From contig NZ_CP018346.1 of assembly GCF_001989455.1 (NCBI RefSeq), positions 682,001-746,000 of the forward strand: a stretch of DNA of 64,000 nt, in the 5' to 3' direction. The DNA is from Prochlorococcus sp. RS04. GTDB lineage: Bacteria; Cyanobacteriota; Cyanobacteriia; PCC-6307; Cyanobiaceae. A program made the position numbers and the translations under genes. This document shows positions 46,956-55,563 of this stretch, piece after piece. Every line of letters begins with the position of its first letter. Position 1 is the first letter of the stretch. A model generated the notes under the pieces. That model searched no databases, was not told where the DNA came from, and was given only the letters and a program-made list of their open reading frames with translations.

Positions 46956-48383
46956 ATGCTTAGAAGAGTAATAAATCCTTTCTTATTATTGCCGCTTACA
47001 TTAAGTATGAATACCTTTAATATTCTATCGAGCGAAACAAAAAATTACATTGATAATGTTTTAGAAGAAAAATCAAATACTACTTTTGTTGATTATCAAG
47101 AAATAGAAAAACTTGTATTAAATAATCAAGAATTAAAATCATTACAAAACTTAGTAGCCTCTGCAAGCTTTAATCTTTCCAGTCAAATTGCCAAAAGATA
47201 CCCATCCTTAAATTTTCAAGCCAATGGGATACCAAAATATGTCGCAGGTAAAAATTACAGTAGCAGTTCAGCTACTTTAAAAACATCACAATTTACGGCT
47301 AATCCCTCCCTGAATATTAAATGGGATGTAATTGCCCCGCTAAGAGGATATGAAATTAAAATTGCCAAAACAAATTACAAAATTGCAGAAAATAATTATG
47401 AGATTAAGAAAAAAGATTTAATTCAAGAAGCAAGAATCAGATATCACAAATACAAAAAATCATATGAAGATATTCAAAATAAAAAATTCACACTTGATTT
47501 ATCTATTACAAGTTTAGAAAATGCTAAAGCGAAGCTAGATGCTGGAATTGGTACAAAATTTGAAGTTCTTGAAGCAGAAGCTCAATTCTCTCGAGATCAA
47601 CAATCACTTAATGAAAAGAAAATTGAACATGAAATTAATAAAATTTCTCTTAAAGAAATTCTTAATGTTAAGGGAGATTTCGAAACTAATAAAGAGCAAA
47701 ACCTTATAGGGTTTTGGAATCATAAATTGAATAAAAATATTAATGAAGGTTTGGATAAAAATCTTTCCTTAAAAAATCTTATTCTTCAAAAATCAATCAA
47801 AAAGAGCCAAGCAGAGAGCTTTTTAGCTCAAAATAAGCCAAATATCTATATCAGTAATTCATTATCTAGTACATTTTCAAAGGGTGACTCTTTAGCAACT
47901 AATATCGACTCTGAAAAATCTGGATCTAATTATACAAATACCATAAGTCTAAATTTTGCATGGAGTATTTTTGATGGCGGACAAAATAAGAACTCTTACA
48001 AATCAAAAATAGCAGATGCAGAAGCCGAAAAATATACTTATGAAAATCTAAAAAATGTTTTAACAACAAATATTAGTAAAGCTTATTTAAATCTTAAATT
48101 AAATGAAGAAAAAATAATCTCTTCTCTCAAAGAAATTGAATCTAGCAAAGAGTCTGTAAGGCTTTCCAGACTTAGATATGATGTTGGAATATCAACTCTA
48201 AAAGATGTTCTTATTAGGCAAAGTGAATTAAGTAATGCGAAATCAAAAAATATTAATGCAATATATAATTACAATCTGAATATAGATGAATTAGAAAGAT
48301 TAACTTTCCTTGCTAAAAGTAATAATTGTTTAGATAGGAATAATACTAAAATTAAGGATACAGAGTCTATTTGCAATATATAA
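46956..48383 (+). CDS. TolC-family outer-membrane efflux protein
   Basis: 475 residues with N-terminal signal-like segment (NPFLLLPLTLSMNTFNIL) and two internally repeated TolC halves rich in coiled-coil helix: ASASFNLSSQIAKRYPSLNF, LDAGIGTKFEVLEAEAQFSR, FAWSIFDGGQNKNSYKSKIA and LRYDVGISTLKDVLIRQSEL. It forms a trimeric channel in the outer membrane for efflux or secretion. It has no inner-membrane partner here. 3' end overlaps the phosphatase gene by 13 bp on the same strand. Confidence 0.92.
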   Translation: MLRRVINPFLLLPLTLSMNTFNILSSETKNYIDNVLEEKSNTTFVDYQEIEKLVLNNQELKSLQNLVASASFNLSSQIAKRYPSLNFQANGIPKYVAGKNYSSSSATLKTSQFTANPSLNIKWDVIAPLRGYEIKIAKTNYKIAENNYEIKKKDLIQEARIRYHKYKKSYEDIQNKKFTLDLSITSLENAKAKLDAGIGTKFEVLEAEAQFSRDQQSLNEKKIEHEINKISLKEILNVKGDFETNKEQNLIGFWNHKLNKNINEGLDKNLSLKNLILQKSIKKSQAESFLAQNKPNIYISNSLSSTFSKGDSLATNIDSEKSGSNYTNTISLNFAWSIFDGGQNKNSYKSKIADAEAEKYTYENLKNVLTTNISKAYLNLKLNEEKIISSLKEIESSKESVRLSRLRYDVGISTLKDVLIRQSELSNAKSKNINAIYNYNLNIDELERLTFLAKSNNCLDRNNTKIKDTESICNI

Positions 48384-49186
48384 AGATGAATCCACCAAAT
48401 TTAACCAATAAGCAACTAAGTGAATTAGATTCTTTATTTGAATTGGTTAGTCAACGTCAAACAAAAGATTTTGGAAATATTAGTGCCAGCAATAAAGCAG
48501 ATGGATCATTATTAACAAGTTGTGATTTATGGAGTGACAAAACAATCGTAGATGGCTTAGCTTCAATAGCTCCAGGTGAGGGCGTCCTTAGTGAAGAAGG
48601 GCAAAAGTTAATTCCAAATTCAAAAGCTTACTGGGTGGTCGATCCACTCGATGGGACAACAAATTTTGCTGCCGGTATTCCTTACTGGTCTATATCTGTA
48701 GCAAGGTTCGTTGATGGTAAACCACAATCTTCTTTTTTAATAATTCCTACATTGAAAAAAAAGTTTGTATCCATAAAAGGTGAAGGGGTTTGGTTGAATA
48801 ACCAGCGAATAGATCCTAGACAAAATAATCGTCAAAGTGAGTGCATTTCATTATGTAGTAGATCAATAAAAATTTTACAAAAAAAACCAAATTCAGTATT
48901 TCCAGGCAAAATCAGACTCTTAGGTGTATCGAGTTTAAATCTTACGAGTGTAGCAATGGGACAAACTTTCGGAGCAATTGAATCAACCCCTAAGATATGG
49001 GATATTGCAGCAGCCTGGCTGCTATTAGAAGAACTCAACTGTTCTATAAAGTGGTTAGAAACAGATCCTTTAAATTTAGTGTCTGGAGAAGACTTGAGCA
49101 ATGTTAATTTTCCATTAATTGCGTGTAGATCTATAGAAAAATTTGAAATTTTAAAGCCATGGGGCAATTTATTATTAGAAAAATAG
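48371..49186 (+). CDS. inositol-monophosphatase family protein
   Basis: 271 residues of the IMPase/CysQ fold. The metal motifs are intact: LLTSCDLWSDKTIVDGL, LSEEGQKL (for the family Glu-Glu), WVVDPLDGTTNFAAGIPYWS and WDIAAAWLLLEEL. Substrate may be inositol phosphate, PAP or a sugar phosphate. Likely the ATG of MNPPNLT at 48386 also fits; the frame starts ATG 48371 (MQYIKMNPPN) inside the TolC 3' end. Same-strand overlap suggests translational coupling. Confidence 0.9.
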   Translation: MQYIKMNPPNLTNKQLSELDSLFELVSQRQTKDFGNISASNKADGSLLTSCDLWSDKTIVDGLASIAPGEGVLSEEGQKLIPNSKAYWVVDPLDGTTNFAAGIPYWSISVARFVDGKPQSSFLIIPTLKKKFVSIKGEGVWLNNQRIDPRQNNRQSECISLCSRSIKILQKKPNSVFPGKIRLLGVSSLNLTSVAMGQTFGAIESTPKIWDIAAAWLLLEELNCSIKWLETDPLNLVSGEDLSNVNFPLIACRSIEKFEILKPWGNLLLEK

Positions 49187-49261
49187 TTGCATCATAAATA
49201 AAAAATTGCTTGAAAAATTTCTTAATCAGATACAATAAAAATTAAGTAAATAAATAAATAT

Positions 49262-50191
49262 TTGAAGAAAATTAATATGCAGAGAAGTTCAACATGGATA
49301 CTGAAAAGTTTATGGGGAGCTTGTGAGCGATGGAACAAATCTGATTGTGTTGATTTAAGCGCTGCATTTGCATACTACACACTTCAATCATTTTTTCCCA
49401 TCCTTCTAATTTCTCTTTCAATAGCTTCATGGTTCCTAGGAAAACAAGAAGGATTAGATCAACAAATAATTGCCATTGCTGCTCAACTTTTACCTCCTTC
49501 AGTAGTTGAATTAGTAGAGACAACATTATTTAATTTGATAGATCAAGGTTTTGGAGCAGGAATTCTTGGGGCTATGTTTTTGCTATTTACAGCAGGAAAT
49601 GCATATCTATCTCTTCAAAGAGGTTCGGATAGGCTCTGGGAGGACGAAATTCCTTCTAAAAAAGTTAATGCTGCTTGGAGAGTGCAAGCTTCGAAGTTTC
49701 TCCGAAATAGAGTTGAAGCCTTTTTGATAGTATTCTTTATTGGTTTTTTAATGGTACTAGATCAAATTAGTGCAAATCTTAGGATGATCCCAAGTAACGT
49801 TTTAGAAAATCTTTCAAAATCTAATAATCTAATTTCCGATTTACTATTAAAGTTGCCGTTATTACAAGTTGGTCAGTTTGCAATACCACTAATTGGCTTT
49901 TCCTTAATGGCTCTTTTATTACAAGCACTTTTACCCAGTAGAAAAGTACCATTGAAACCACTTTTGCCTGGATCTTTTCTTATTGGAATTGGCCTAACTA
50001 CTTTGAACCTAGCAGTAAGTAAAAGTATTCTCTCACTTGGAGCAAGATTTCAAGCATACGGTTTTATTGGAGGTTTTCTTGTACTTACTTTGTGGGTATG
50101 GCTATTAGGAGTGATTTTATATTTTGGACAATGTTGGAGCGTAGTAATTGCTAATATGACTTTAGTAAATAAAAAAAGAAATCATAGATAA
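49262..50191 (+). CDS. YihY/BrkB family membrane protein
   Basis: 309 residues with about six hydrophobic segments, DLSAAFAYYTLQSFFPILLI at the N terminus (the YihY hallmark), and LPGSFLIGIGLTTLNLAVSK near the C terminus. An internal ORF starts TTG 49262 (KKINMQRSS), the Met at 49277 being an alternative start. Function unresolved; the former RNase BN annotation is wrong for this family. Followed by a zinc-ribbon gene after 11 nt. Confidence 0.88.
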   Translation: MKKINMQRSSTWILKSLWGACERWNKSDCVDLSAAFAYYTLQSFFPILLISLSIASWFLGKQEGLDQQIIAIAAQLLPPSVVELVETTLFNLIDQGFGAGILGAMFLLFTAGNAYLSLQRGSDRLWEDEIPSKKVNAAWRVQASKFLRNRVEAFLIVFFIGFLMVLDQISANLRMIPSNVLENLSKSNNLISDLLLKLPLLQVGQFAIPLIGFSLMALLLQALLPSRKVPLKPLLPGSFLIGIGLTTLNLAVSKSILSLGARFQAYGFIGGFLVLTLWVWLLGVILYFGQCWSVVIANMTLVNKKRNHR

Positions 50192-50202
50192 GGATAACTA
50201 AG

Positions 50203-50544
50203 GTGAATTATTTTCTTAAAGCAAATAAAAATCTTCTTACCTACTCATTAATAATACTTATCGTTATTCCAATTTTTGGATTAAACTTTTTCATTAGCTT
50301 TATTGGAAATATCCTACTTCTTTTATTTTTAATTCCTCTTCTATTATTAGCTTTAATGTTTATAGGTTTTAATTCTTTTAAATCTAAAATTAATACATGC
50401 AGTAATTGTGGAGCAATATCACTAGGTTTAAGTGAAACCTGCATGAATTGTGGGGCAGATTTAGAAAATATAAAGAAGAGTAGTCAATTAGATAAAAAAC
50501 CTAGTGAAAGTACCATTGAAGTGAAAGCAGAAGAAGTAAAGTAA
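50203..50544 (+). CDS. membrane protein with C-terminal zinc ribbon
   Basis: 113 residues, GTG start. Two hydrophobic helices at about residues 15-33 and 35-54 are followed by a zinc ribbon of four Cys (NTCSNCGAISLGLSETCMNCGA) and an acidic tail. Family not recognised. It is 11 nt after the YihY gene. The tail runs close to the convergent hli gene stop (4 nt). Confidence 0.7.
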   Translation: MNYFLKANKNLLTYSLIILIVIPIFGLNFFISFIGNILLLLFLIPLLLLALMFIGFNSFKSKINTCSNCGAISLGLSETCMNCGADLENIKKSSQLDKKPSESTIEVKAEEVK

Positions 50545-50548
50545 AATA

Positions 50549-50695
50549 TTAACCAATTCCAATTTGTCTAAGAATACTTTGTCCAGTAATTAATTCAGTA
50601 CCAAGACCAATCAAAATCCCCATCATAGCCATACGGCCATTCCAGGTTTCTGCAAAATTTACAAAGCCAAATCTTGGTTGATTGTCATTATTCAT
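50549..50695 (-). CDS. hli: high-light-inducible protein (Hli/Scp), 48 aa
   Basis: Single-helix relative of light-harvesting antenna proteins that binds chlorophyll and carotenoid for photoprotection. From ATG 50695 to TAA the 48 residues are N-terminal NDNQPRFGFVNFAETWNGRM then AMMGILIGLGTELITGQSIL. The chlorophyll-binding motif AETWNGRMAMMG (ExxNGRxAMMG) is perfect. Too short for routine ORF calling. Prochlorococcus carries many hli copies, some phage-derived; this one looks like a core single copy. Probably light-regulated, but I saw no clear RpaB box. Confidence 0.93.
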   Translation of the reverse strand: MNNDNQPRFGFVNFAETWNGRMAMMGILIGLGTELITGQSILRQIGIG

Positions 50696-50765
50696 AATTA
50701 ACTAGATTATCTATCAAATCATTTTAACGTTTTAAGGAAGAATTTATGATAAATAAATCAATTAT

Positions 50766-51149
50766 TTATTTAACATGTCTTACACCATCAACAGGTCGAT
50801 ACTCATCTCCAGTTAATTCCTCATAAACAATTGCTGGCAATCCTGTGTCAAACATTGTTTGCAATGCTTCTTTTAACATAGGATTCCAACCACCAGTACT
50901 AACTTTTCCATGCCTTACAGTCCAGTCCCAAGTCCCTTGAAGATCTCTGGGTAATCTACCTTCTCTATCTCTTCGCGCGACTAAGTCTAAAGACTCAACT
51001 ATACCAACGATAACTGGATTTTTACCGTAAGAAGGGGTAAGACTTAATTCAAGTCTAACTGGATCTTCTTTAACCATTTTTAAACGAAACCTTGGTGGCA
51101 ACTTTAGAGATCTTAATACCGCTGAAACAATTTTTGTTCTTAATTCCAA
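50766..51149 (-). CDS. conserved hypothetical protein (127 aa)
   Basis: Soluble protein with no domain I recognise. It begins MELRTKIVSAVLRSLKLPPR, contains LELSLTPSYGKNPVIVGIVE and GRLPRDLQGTWDWTVRHGKV, and ends EYRPVDGVRHVK. The even mix of hydrophobic and charged residues and the Trp-rich motif suggest a folded conserved protein. It lies between the hli gene and the DUF2973 gene on the same strand. Confidence 0.7.
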   Translation of the reverse strand: MELRTKIVSAVLRSLKLPPRFRLKMVKEDPVRLELSLTPSYGKNPVIVGIVESLDLVARRDREGRLPRDLQGTWDWTVRHGKVSTGGWNPMLKEALQTMFDTGLPAIVYEELTGDEYRPVDGVRHVK

Positions 51150-51173
51150 TTTTTTTCCTTAGATGTAATTTGA

Positions 51174-51437
51174 TTAATCAGTTGTTGAACCTTTCTCTTC
51201 TAATGTGGAGTCATTGTCGTTCGAAAATCTTACTGTTAATAACTCCTCTTCAGTTATGTTTCCTGATTTATCTAAAAGTTCAGGATGTATTGTGTACTTT
51301 TTTTGTTTAAGACTGGAAGTACTGAAACGTTTATTATTATTATCGGATATACCCCAGCCATTAGACATCACTTTAAAAGCTTTCCAAACTAAATAAGTTA
51401 AGGCCGCAGAATATATAATTGGAAATAAAATAGTCAT
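51174..51437 (-). CDS. DUF2973 family membrane protein
   Basis: 87 residues with a single N-terminal hydrophobic helix (TILFPIIYSAALTYLVWKAF) and a soluble tail holding YTIHPELLDKSGNITEEELL, the family's conserved HPELLD motif. The family is cyanobacterial and of unknown function. 24 nt upstream of the 127-aa gene and probably co-transcribed. Confidence 0.8.
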   Translation of the reverse strand: MTILFPIIYSAALTYLVWKAFKVMSNGWGISDNNNKRFSTSSLKQKKYTIHPELLDKSGNITEEELLTVRFSNDNDSTLEEKGSTTD

Positions 51438-51564
51438 TAAGCTTATAAATTAGTTAATTATATTTTTTAATATCATAGCCCGAAAAAAAGAAATTTAGCT
51501 TAAGTCATTAAATTATTCTCTAGATTCAAATAATTTAATTAGTAGTTATATTTAAATTACACTT

Positions 51565-52728
51565 GTGTGGTGTATTAAATCCCTCGCAGAACTTCAAAAA
51601 TCAAAATTGAAAAGATACATCCAAAAGATATTACTAGTCACTTCATTAATTACAGTAGGCATTAGATATCCTGCAAAAGTAATATCCCAACCATTAAGTA
51701 AACCAAAAATTAATGAAGTTAATTTATATTCAAACAAATCTTTTATAACTAAAGCTGTAGAAAGAACCGGTTCAGCTGTGGTGACAATTGATACTCAAAG
51801 ATATGTTAAAAAAAGAAAATTTCCTAGAAATTCTCAACTATTTATTGACCCATATTTTGAAAGATTTTTTGGGTTAGATTTACCTAATGACAATCGGCCT
51901 AGGATAGAGCAAAGCCAAGGGAGTGGATTTATATTTGCAGATGGACTCATAATGACCAATGCTCATGTTGTGAATAGATCAGATAAGGTGATTGTTGGTT
52001 TAACCAATGGCAAAAAATTTGAAGCAAAACTAATAGGGCAAGACTTTTTTACTGATTTAGCAGTTCTAAAAATTGAAGGGAAAGGACCTTGGCCAAAAGC
52101 AAAATTGGGCAATTCGGCAAAGATTAAAGTTGGAGATTGGGCCATAGCAGTTGGAAATCCATTTGGACTGGAAAACACAGTGACCCTTGGTATTATTAGT
52201 AATCTAAATAGAAACGTTAATCAATTAGGAATATATGATAAAAAGCTTGAATTGATACAAACAGACGCTGCTATTAATCCTGGAAATTCTGGAGGACCAC
52301 TATTGAATAGCGAGGGAGAAGTAATTGGTATTAATACGTTGATAAGATCAGGTCCAGGAGCGGGTTTGAGTTTCGCAATCCCAATTAATAAAGCTAAGGA
52401 AATTGCCTATCAACTTATAAAAAATGGAAAAGTAATACATCCCATGATCGGGATTAGCCTAATAGAAGAAAAGAATTCTGAGAGCAAAAATAATTCCGTA
52501 AAAGTTGGATATGTAGTACCGAACAGCCCAGCTGAAAAGAGTGGAATCATGATAGAAGATACTATAGTTAAAGTCGGCAATAAAAATATTGAAACAGCAT
52601 CAGACGTTATAGACCAAATAAGTAAAAACGGTATTAATAAACAAGTAAATATATTATTGAAGCGTAGAAATAAATTTATTCAATTAAAAGTAATACCAAC
52701 TGATATAACTAATCTAGAAAAAAACTAA
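51565..52728 (+). CDS. HtrA/Deg-type serine protease with PDZ domain
   Basis: Periplasmic or lumenal quality-control protease, up to 387 residues. The catalytic triad is present: His in DGLIMTNAHVV, Asp in FTDLAVLKIEG and Ser in NPGNSGGPLLNSEG. A C-terminal PDZ domain includes GYVVPNSPAEKSGIMIEDTI. The frame is open from GTG 51565, but TTG 51592 (KRYIQKILLVTSLITVGIRY) gives a more natural signal-anchor start. Upstream intergenic space is 127 nt. Confidence 0.93.
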   Translation: MWCIKSLAELQKSKLKRYIQKILLVTSLITVGIRYPAKVISQPLSKPKINEVNLYSNKSFITKAVERTGSAVVTIDTQRYVKKRKFPRNSQLFIDPYFERFFGLDLPNDNRPRIEQSQGSGFIFADGLIMTNAHVVNRSDKVIVGLTNGKKFEAKLIGQDFFTDLAVLKIEGKGPWPKAKLGNSAKIKVGDWAIAVGNPFGLENTVTLGIISNLNRNVNQLGIYDKKLELIQTDAAINPGNSGGPLLNSEGEVIGINTLIRSGPGAGLSFAIPINKAKEIAYQLIKNGKVIHPMIGISLIEEKNSESKNNSVKVGYVVPNSPAEKSGIMIEDTIVKVGNKNIETASDVIDQISKNGINKQVNILLKRRNKFIQLKVIPTDITNLEKN

Positions 52729-52733
52729 AAGAT

Positions 52734-52877
52734 TTAATTGTCATTCTGTTTAAGTATTTCCACACACCTGGAAATACATCTACCATCCCTTATATCACAG
52801 GTAGTAATGCATTCAAAATAACTTTCAATAGGATCAGAAATTTGCAAATGTTTTTCTTGGAAATCGTAATTTTTCAT
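52734..52877 (-). CDS. small Cys-rich protein (47 aa)
   Basis: ATG-to-TAA frame giving a 47-residue protein with two CxxxC pairs: YFECITTCDIRDG and GRCISRCVEIL. The spacing is typical of a metal-binding or disulfide-rich peptide. I recall similar small proteins in Prochlorococcus but no named family. It occupies most of the 260-nt gap between htrA and the ABC-F gene, and it starts 111 nt beyond the ABC-F stop. Not in the longer-ORF list because of its size. Confidence 0.6.
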   Translation of the reverse strand: MKNYDFQEKHLQISDPIESYFECITTCDIRDGRCISRCVEILKQNDN

Positions 52878-52988
52878 TTAAATTATTAAAAACTATTTTT
52901 GTATTTTTAAGATTAATAAGGGAAGGTAAACTCTGTAAAGATAAATGAGTGATCTTACTTAGCTAAATGTAAATTTTATTAAAAGTAA

Positions 52989-54617
52989 TCAAATTTTTTT
53001 TTGACTTTGAGTTTTTTCTAAAAAATATTCGTAATTACCATCATATGAAAATAACTTTGAATCTTTAATTTCGATAATTCTATTTGCAACCTTTGAGATA
53101 AAATACCGATCATGAGAAATGATTAATAATGAACCTTTATAATTTTTAATTGCTAATTCTAAGTTTTCCTTAGATTGCAGATCCAAATGATTAGTTGGTT
53201 CGTCCAAAAGAAGAAAATTACTAGGATTAATTATCATGAGCGCCAATGCTAATCTTGCCTTTTCTCCTCCACTGAGTTGTTTAATATATTTAAAAACAGT
53301 TTCATTTTGAAAGCCAAAACCTCCTAAAAATGTTCTAACTTTTTTTTGAGACCATTCTGGAGACTTATTACATATTAAATCAATAACCCTTTCTTCAAGT
53401 GAAAGTGCTTCAGCCTGATTCTGTTCATAATAGCTAGTAATTATATTATGTTTACCAAGATTAATTTCTCCAATTTCAGGAGATAATTTTTTCATAATAA
53501 TTTTAAGCAATGTAGATTTGCCGCAGCCATTAGGTCCCAATATTGCTATTTTCTCCCCAGAAGAAATCTTTAAATTAATATCTAAAAAAAGAATTTTATC
53601 CTCGAAACTATGAGACAAATTTTTGATATTTAGAACTAATTTTCCTGAGCGAGGGCACTCTGGAAAATTAAAAACAGGACTTTTTGATTTTGCTATGGGA
53701 GCCTCAATTTTAGAAATCTTTTTTAATTGTTTTTCTCTACTCTTTGCTTGAGAACTTCTAGTTGCACTAGCTCTAAATCTATCTATATACCTCTTCTGTA
53801 ACTCAATTTCTTTTTGTTGTAATTGATATGCCTTATTTTGTGATTCTTCATTTAAAGATTTCTGTTCAACAAAAAAAGAATAGTTCCCATTATATGTTTC
53901 AGATGTTCCTCTATCTACAAAAATTATTTTTTTACATAATTTATCTAAGAAATATCTATCATGGCTGATTATTATAACTGCAATCTTAAGCGATGATAGA
54001 TATTCTTCCAACCAAAAAATAGTTTCTAAATCTAAATGATTAGTTGGTTCATCCAGTAAAAGTAAATCAGGTTTTTGTAAAATTATTTTTCCAAGTGCAA
54101 CTTTCATCTGCCAACCACCTGAGAAATTGCCAACTAATTTATCAGCATCTTCTGTAGAAAAGCCTAATTTTGGTAATATTTTTTCTACATCAGATTGCAT
54201 TTTATAACCACCTAAAGCTTCAAATTTTGCTTGATATTTTGCGAGTTGATTTACAAATATTTCAAATTCATCAGAATTTTTTTTTATATCCAATGATTTC
54301 ATTTTATTCTCAATTTCTAAAAGTTTAACGGCAACAAGTTGTATATCTTTAAAAGAACTTTCTAATTCCTGTCTCACTGAAAAATTTAAATTACAATCAA
54401 ACTCCTGTTTTAAATGGGCAATTTTAGGATTTCCCTCTTTGATGATCGTTCCACTTGTTTGCTCTTCCTCTCCAATTAAAATCTTAAACTGGGTTGATTT
54501 ACCTGCACCATTAGAACCAACTAAGCCAACTTTTTCGCCTTTCTTAATCTCCCAACTAATATTTTTTAAAACAACATCTGTAGAATAAATTTTGCTTACA
54601 CCTTCAAATCTAATCAC
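52989..54617 (-). CDS. ABC-F family ATPase (EttA/Uup-like)
   Basis: Cytosolic translation factor type with two ATPase domains and no membrane span, 542 residues. Domain 1: Walker A LVGSNGAGKSTQF, signature NFSGGWQMKV, Walker B LLLLDEPTNHLDLETIFW. The linker has the charged helical P-site tRNA-interaction motif region. Domain 2: ILGPNGCGKSTLL, QLSGGEKARLALAL, FLLLDEPTNHLDLQSKENLE. Such proteins modulate ribosomes or confer antibiotic tolerance; exact subgroup unknown. Confidence 0.9.
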   Translation of the reverse strand: MIRFEGVSKIYSTDVVLKNISWEIKKGEKVGLVGSNGAGKSTQFKILIGEEEQTSGTIIKEGNPKIAHLKQEFDCNLNFSVRQELESSFKDIQLVAVKLLEIENKMKSLDIKKNSDEFEIFVNQLAKYQAKFEALGGYKMQSDVEKILPKLGFSTEDADKLVGNFSGGWQMKVALGKIILQKPDLLLLDEPTNHLDLETIFWLEEYLSSLKIAVIIISHDRYFLDKLCKKIIFVDRGTSETYNGNYSFFVEQKSLNEESQNKAYQLQQKEIELQKRYIDRFRASATRSSQAKSREKQLKKISKIEAPIAKSKSPVFNFPECPRSGKLVLNIKNLSHSFEDKILFLDINLKISSGEKIAILGPNGCGKSTLLKIIMKKLSPEIGEINLGKHNIITSYYEQNQAEALSLEERVIDLICNKSPEWSQKKVRTFLGGFGFQNETVFKYIKQLSGGEKARLALALMIINPSNFLLLDEPTNHLDLQSKENLELAIKNYKGSLLIISHDRYFISKVANRIIEIKDSKLFSYDGNYEYFLEKTQSQKKI

Positions 54618-54688
54618 TGTTTTAAAATAGAATTTACAAAATCTGTGGCTTATTTACTAAAAAATATTTTGTGGAATAAAATTAAACT

Positions 54689-54865
54689 ATGAAAAGAATA
54701 GAACAAATTGTAGTGATTTTCATAGCTGCAGCTCTTGCAATTCCAAGTTATTGGTTTTTTTGGACTTTAGCTGGTGGAGGTGGTTATAACAAAAGGGTAA
54801 AACCTATTAGTAATCCAAATAATAATTATTCTAAACCTTTTACTAAAGACCTCCTCGAGCCTTGA
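54689..54865 (+). CDS. small single-helix membrane protein (58 aa)
   Basis: Frame from ATG 54689: an N-terminal transmembrane segment (IEQIVVIFIAAALAIPSYWF), then WTLAGGGGYNKRVKPIS and a short polar tail. Family not recognised. It is divergent from the ABC-F gene (71 nt), and its last 23 bp overlap the convergent Nif11-like gene. Composition looks like a real small thylakoid or membrane protein. Confidence 0.6.
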   Translation: MKRIEQIVVIFIAAALAIPSYWFFWTLAGGGGYNKRVKPISNPNNNYSKPFTKDLLEP

Positions 54866-55073
54866 TTAACCACATTTTAGTTGCTTCATCATCAATAGTA
54901 CTCAAATATTCAATAACCTCTTCTTTAGTCACAGAAATATTTAGCTCGTCACCAATATCGCATATTTTATCTAAGGCTTTTTTGGGATTAGTTAAAGCTG
55001 TCATAAAAAGACTTTGTTTCTTTTTGGAATCGTTAGCTATTAACTTATAGAGCTTTTCAGCGTTACTGGACAT
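54843..55073 (-). CDS. Nif11-like leader-domain protein (76 aa)
   Basis: 76-residue protein resembling the Nif11-type leader of ribosomal peptides (seen also in prochlorosins): MSSNAEKLYKLIANDSKKKQ, ALDKICDIGDELNISVTKEE. It ends KARGGL, so a GG site is almost at the terminus and no core peptide follows. The gene converges on the small membrane gene with 23 bp overlap. It could be a conserved regulator rather than a leader; the match is from pattern memory. Confidence 0.6.
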   Translation of the reverse strand: MSSNAEKLYKLIANDSKKKQSLFMTALTNPKKALDKICDIGDELNISVTKEEVIEYLSTIDDEATKMWLIKARGGL

Positions 55074-55107
55074 GTTTTTGAAATCTATTTATTAATAGAT
55101 TATTACT

Positions 55108-55461
55108 TCAAGCTACATTTTGTTCATTATATTTATTATTAGATAAATCATTATCCACATCTTTTATCTCTTTTGCAGATGCATCTGCCATACTTCTTGC
55201 GTCTAAACATAAAACTTTTCTTAGTTTCGCAAAGTTAGCTGCGTGAGATTTTCTGCCATCTTTTTGAGCATAATACTCAGACTGCTGAAGAATTTGGTGA
55301 AGATGAGTTAACAAATATGGGCTAATCACAGCTGATACCAAAACGTCGCTATTTTCATTACCGTGAGAATCAGAATTAGCTAATCTTTTTTTCGGTTTAT
55401 CAATTATCGACCTTTTTGGAGAATCAATTTTTCTTGAATTTTTCATGGGACAATAAAACAA
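55108..55461 (-). CDS. conserved hypothetical protein (112-117 aa)
   Basis: Likely starts at Met6 (MKNSRKIDSPKRSIIDKPKK). Basic N terminus, then a helical region VLVSAVISPYLLTHLHQILQ and KSHAANFAKLRKVLCLDARS. No recognised domain. Divergent from the ribbon-helix-helix gene across a ~100-nt promoter region with nested inverted repeats. Confidence 0.6.
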   Translation of the reverse strand: MFYCPMKNSRKIDSPKRSIIDKPKKRLANSDSHGNENSDVLVSAVISPYLLTHLHQILQQSEYYAQKDGRKSHAANFAKLRKVLCLDARSMADASAKEIKDVDNDLSNNKYNEQNVA

Positions 55462-55496
55462 TTAATTGATAGGGACGTAAATTTCCTTACTAATAA

Positions 55497-55550
55497 TATA
55501 CACAAAGATAGTATCCTTGACTAACTGTGTATACTAATAAGTAACAGTTA
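55497..55550. promoter_or_regulatory. nested inverted repeats in divergent promoter, candidate RHH operator
   Basis: Two overlapping inverted repeats occupy the gap between the divergent 117-aa gene and the ribbon-helix-helix gene. First, TATACACA (55497-55504) pairs with TGTGTATA (55526-55533). Second, TAACTGT (55522-55528) pairs with ACAGTTA (55544-55550). A TATACT -10 box at 55530-55535 lies inside both. Suggested role: operator for autoregulation by the RHH protein. Confidence 0.5.
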
Positions 55551-55563
55551 TCAACTTTAACTC

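Noticed and set aside
50696-50765. RpaB (HLR1) box upstream of hli
   Set aside because: Only a loose GTTAAAAT...TTTGATAG resemblance was seen; no paired TTACA-type half-sites.
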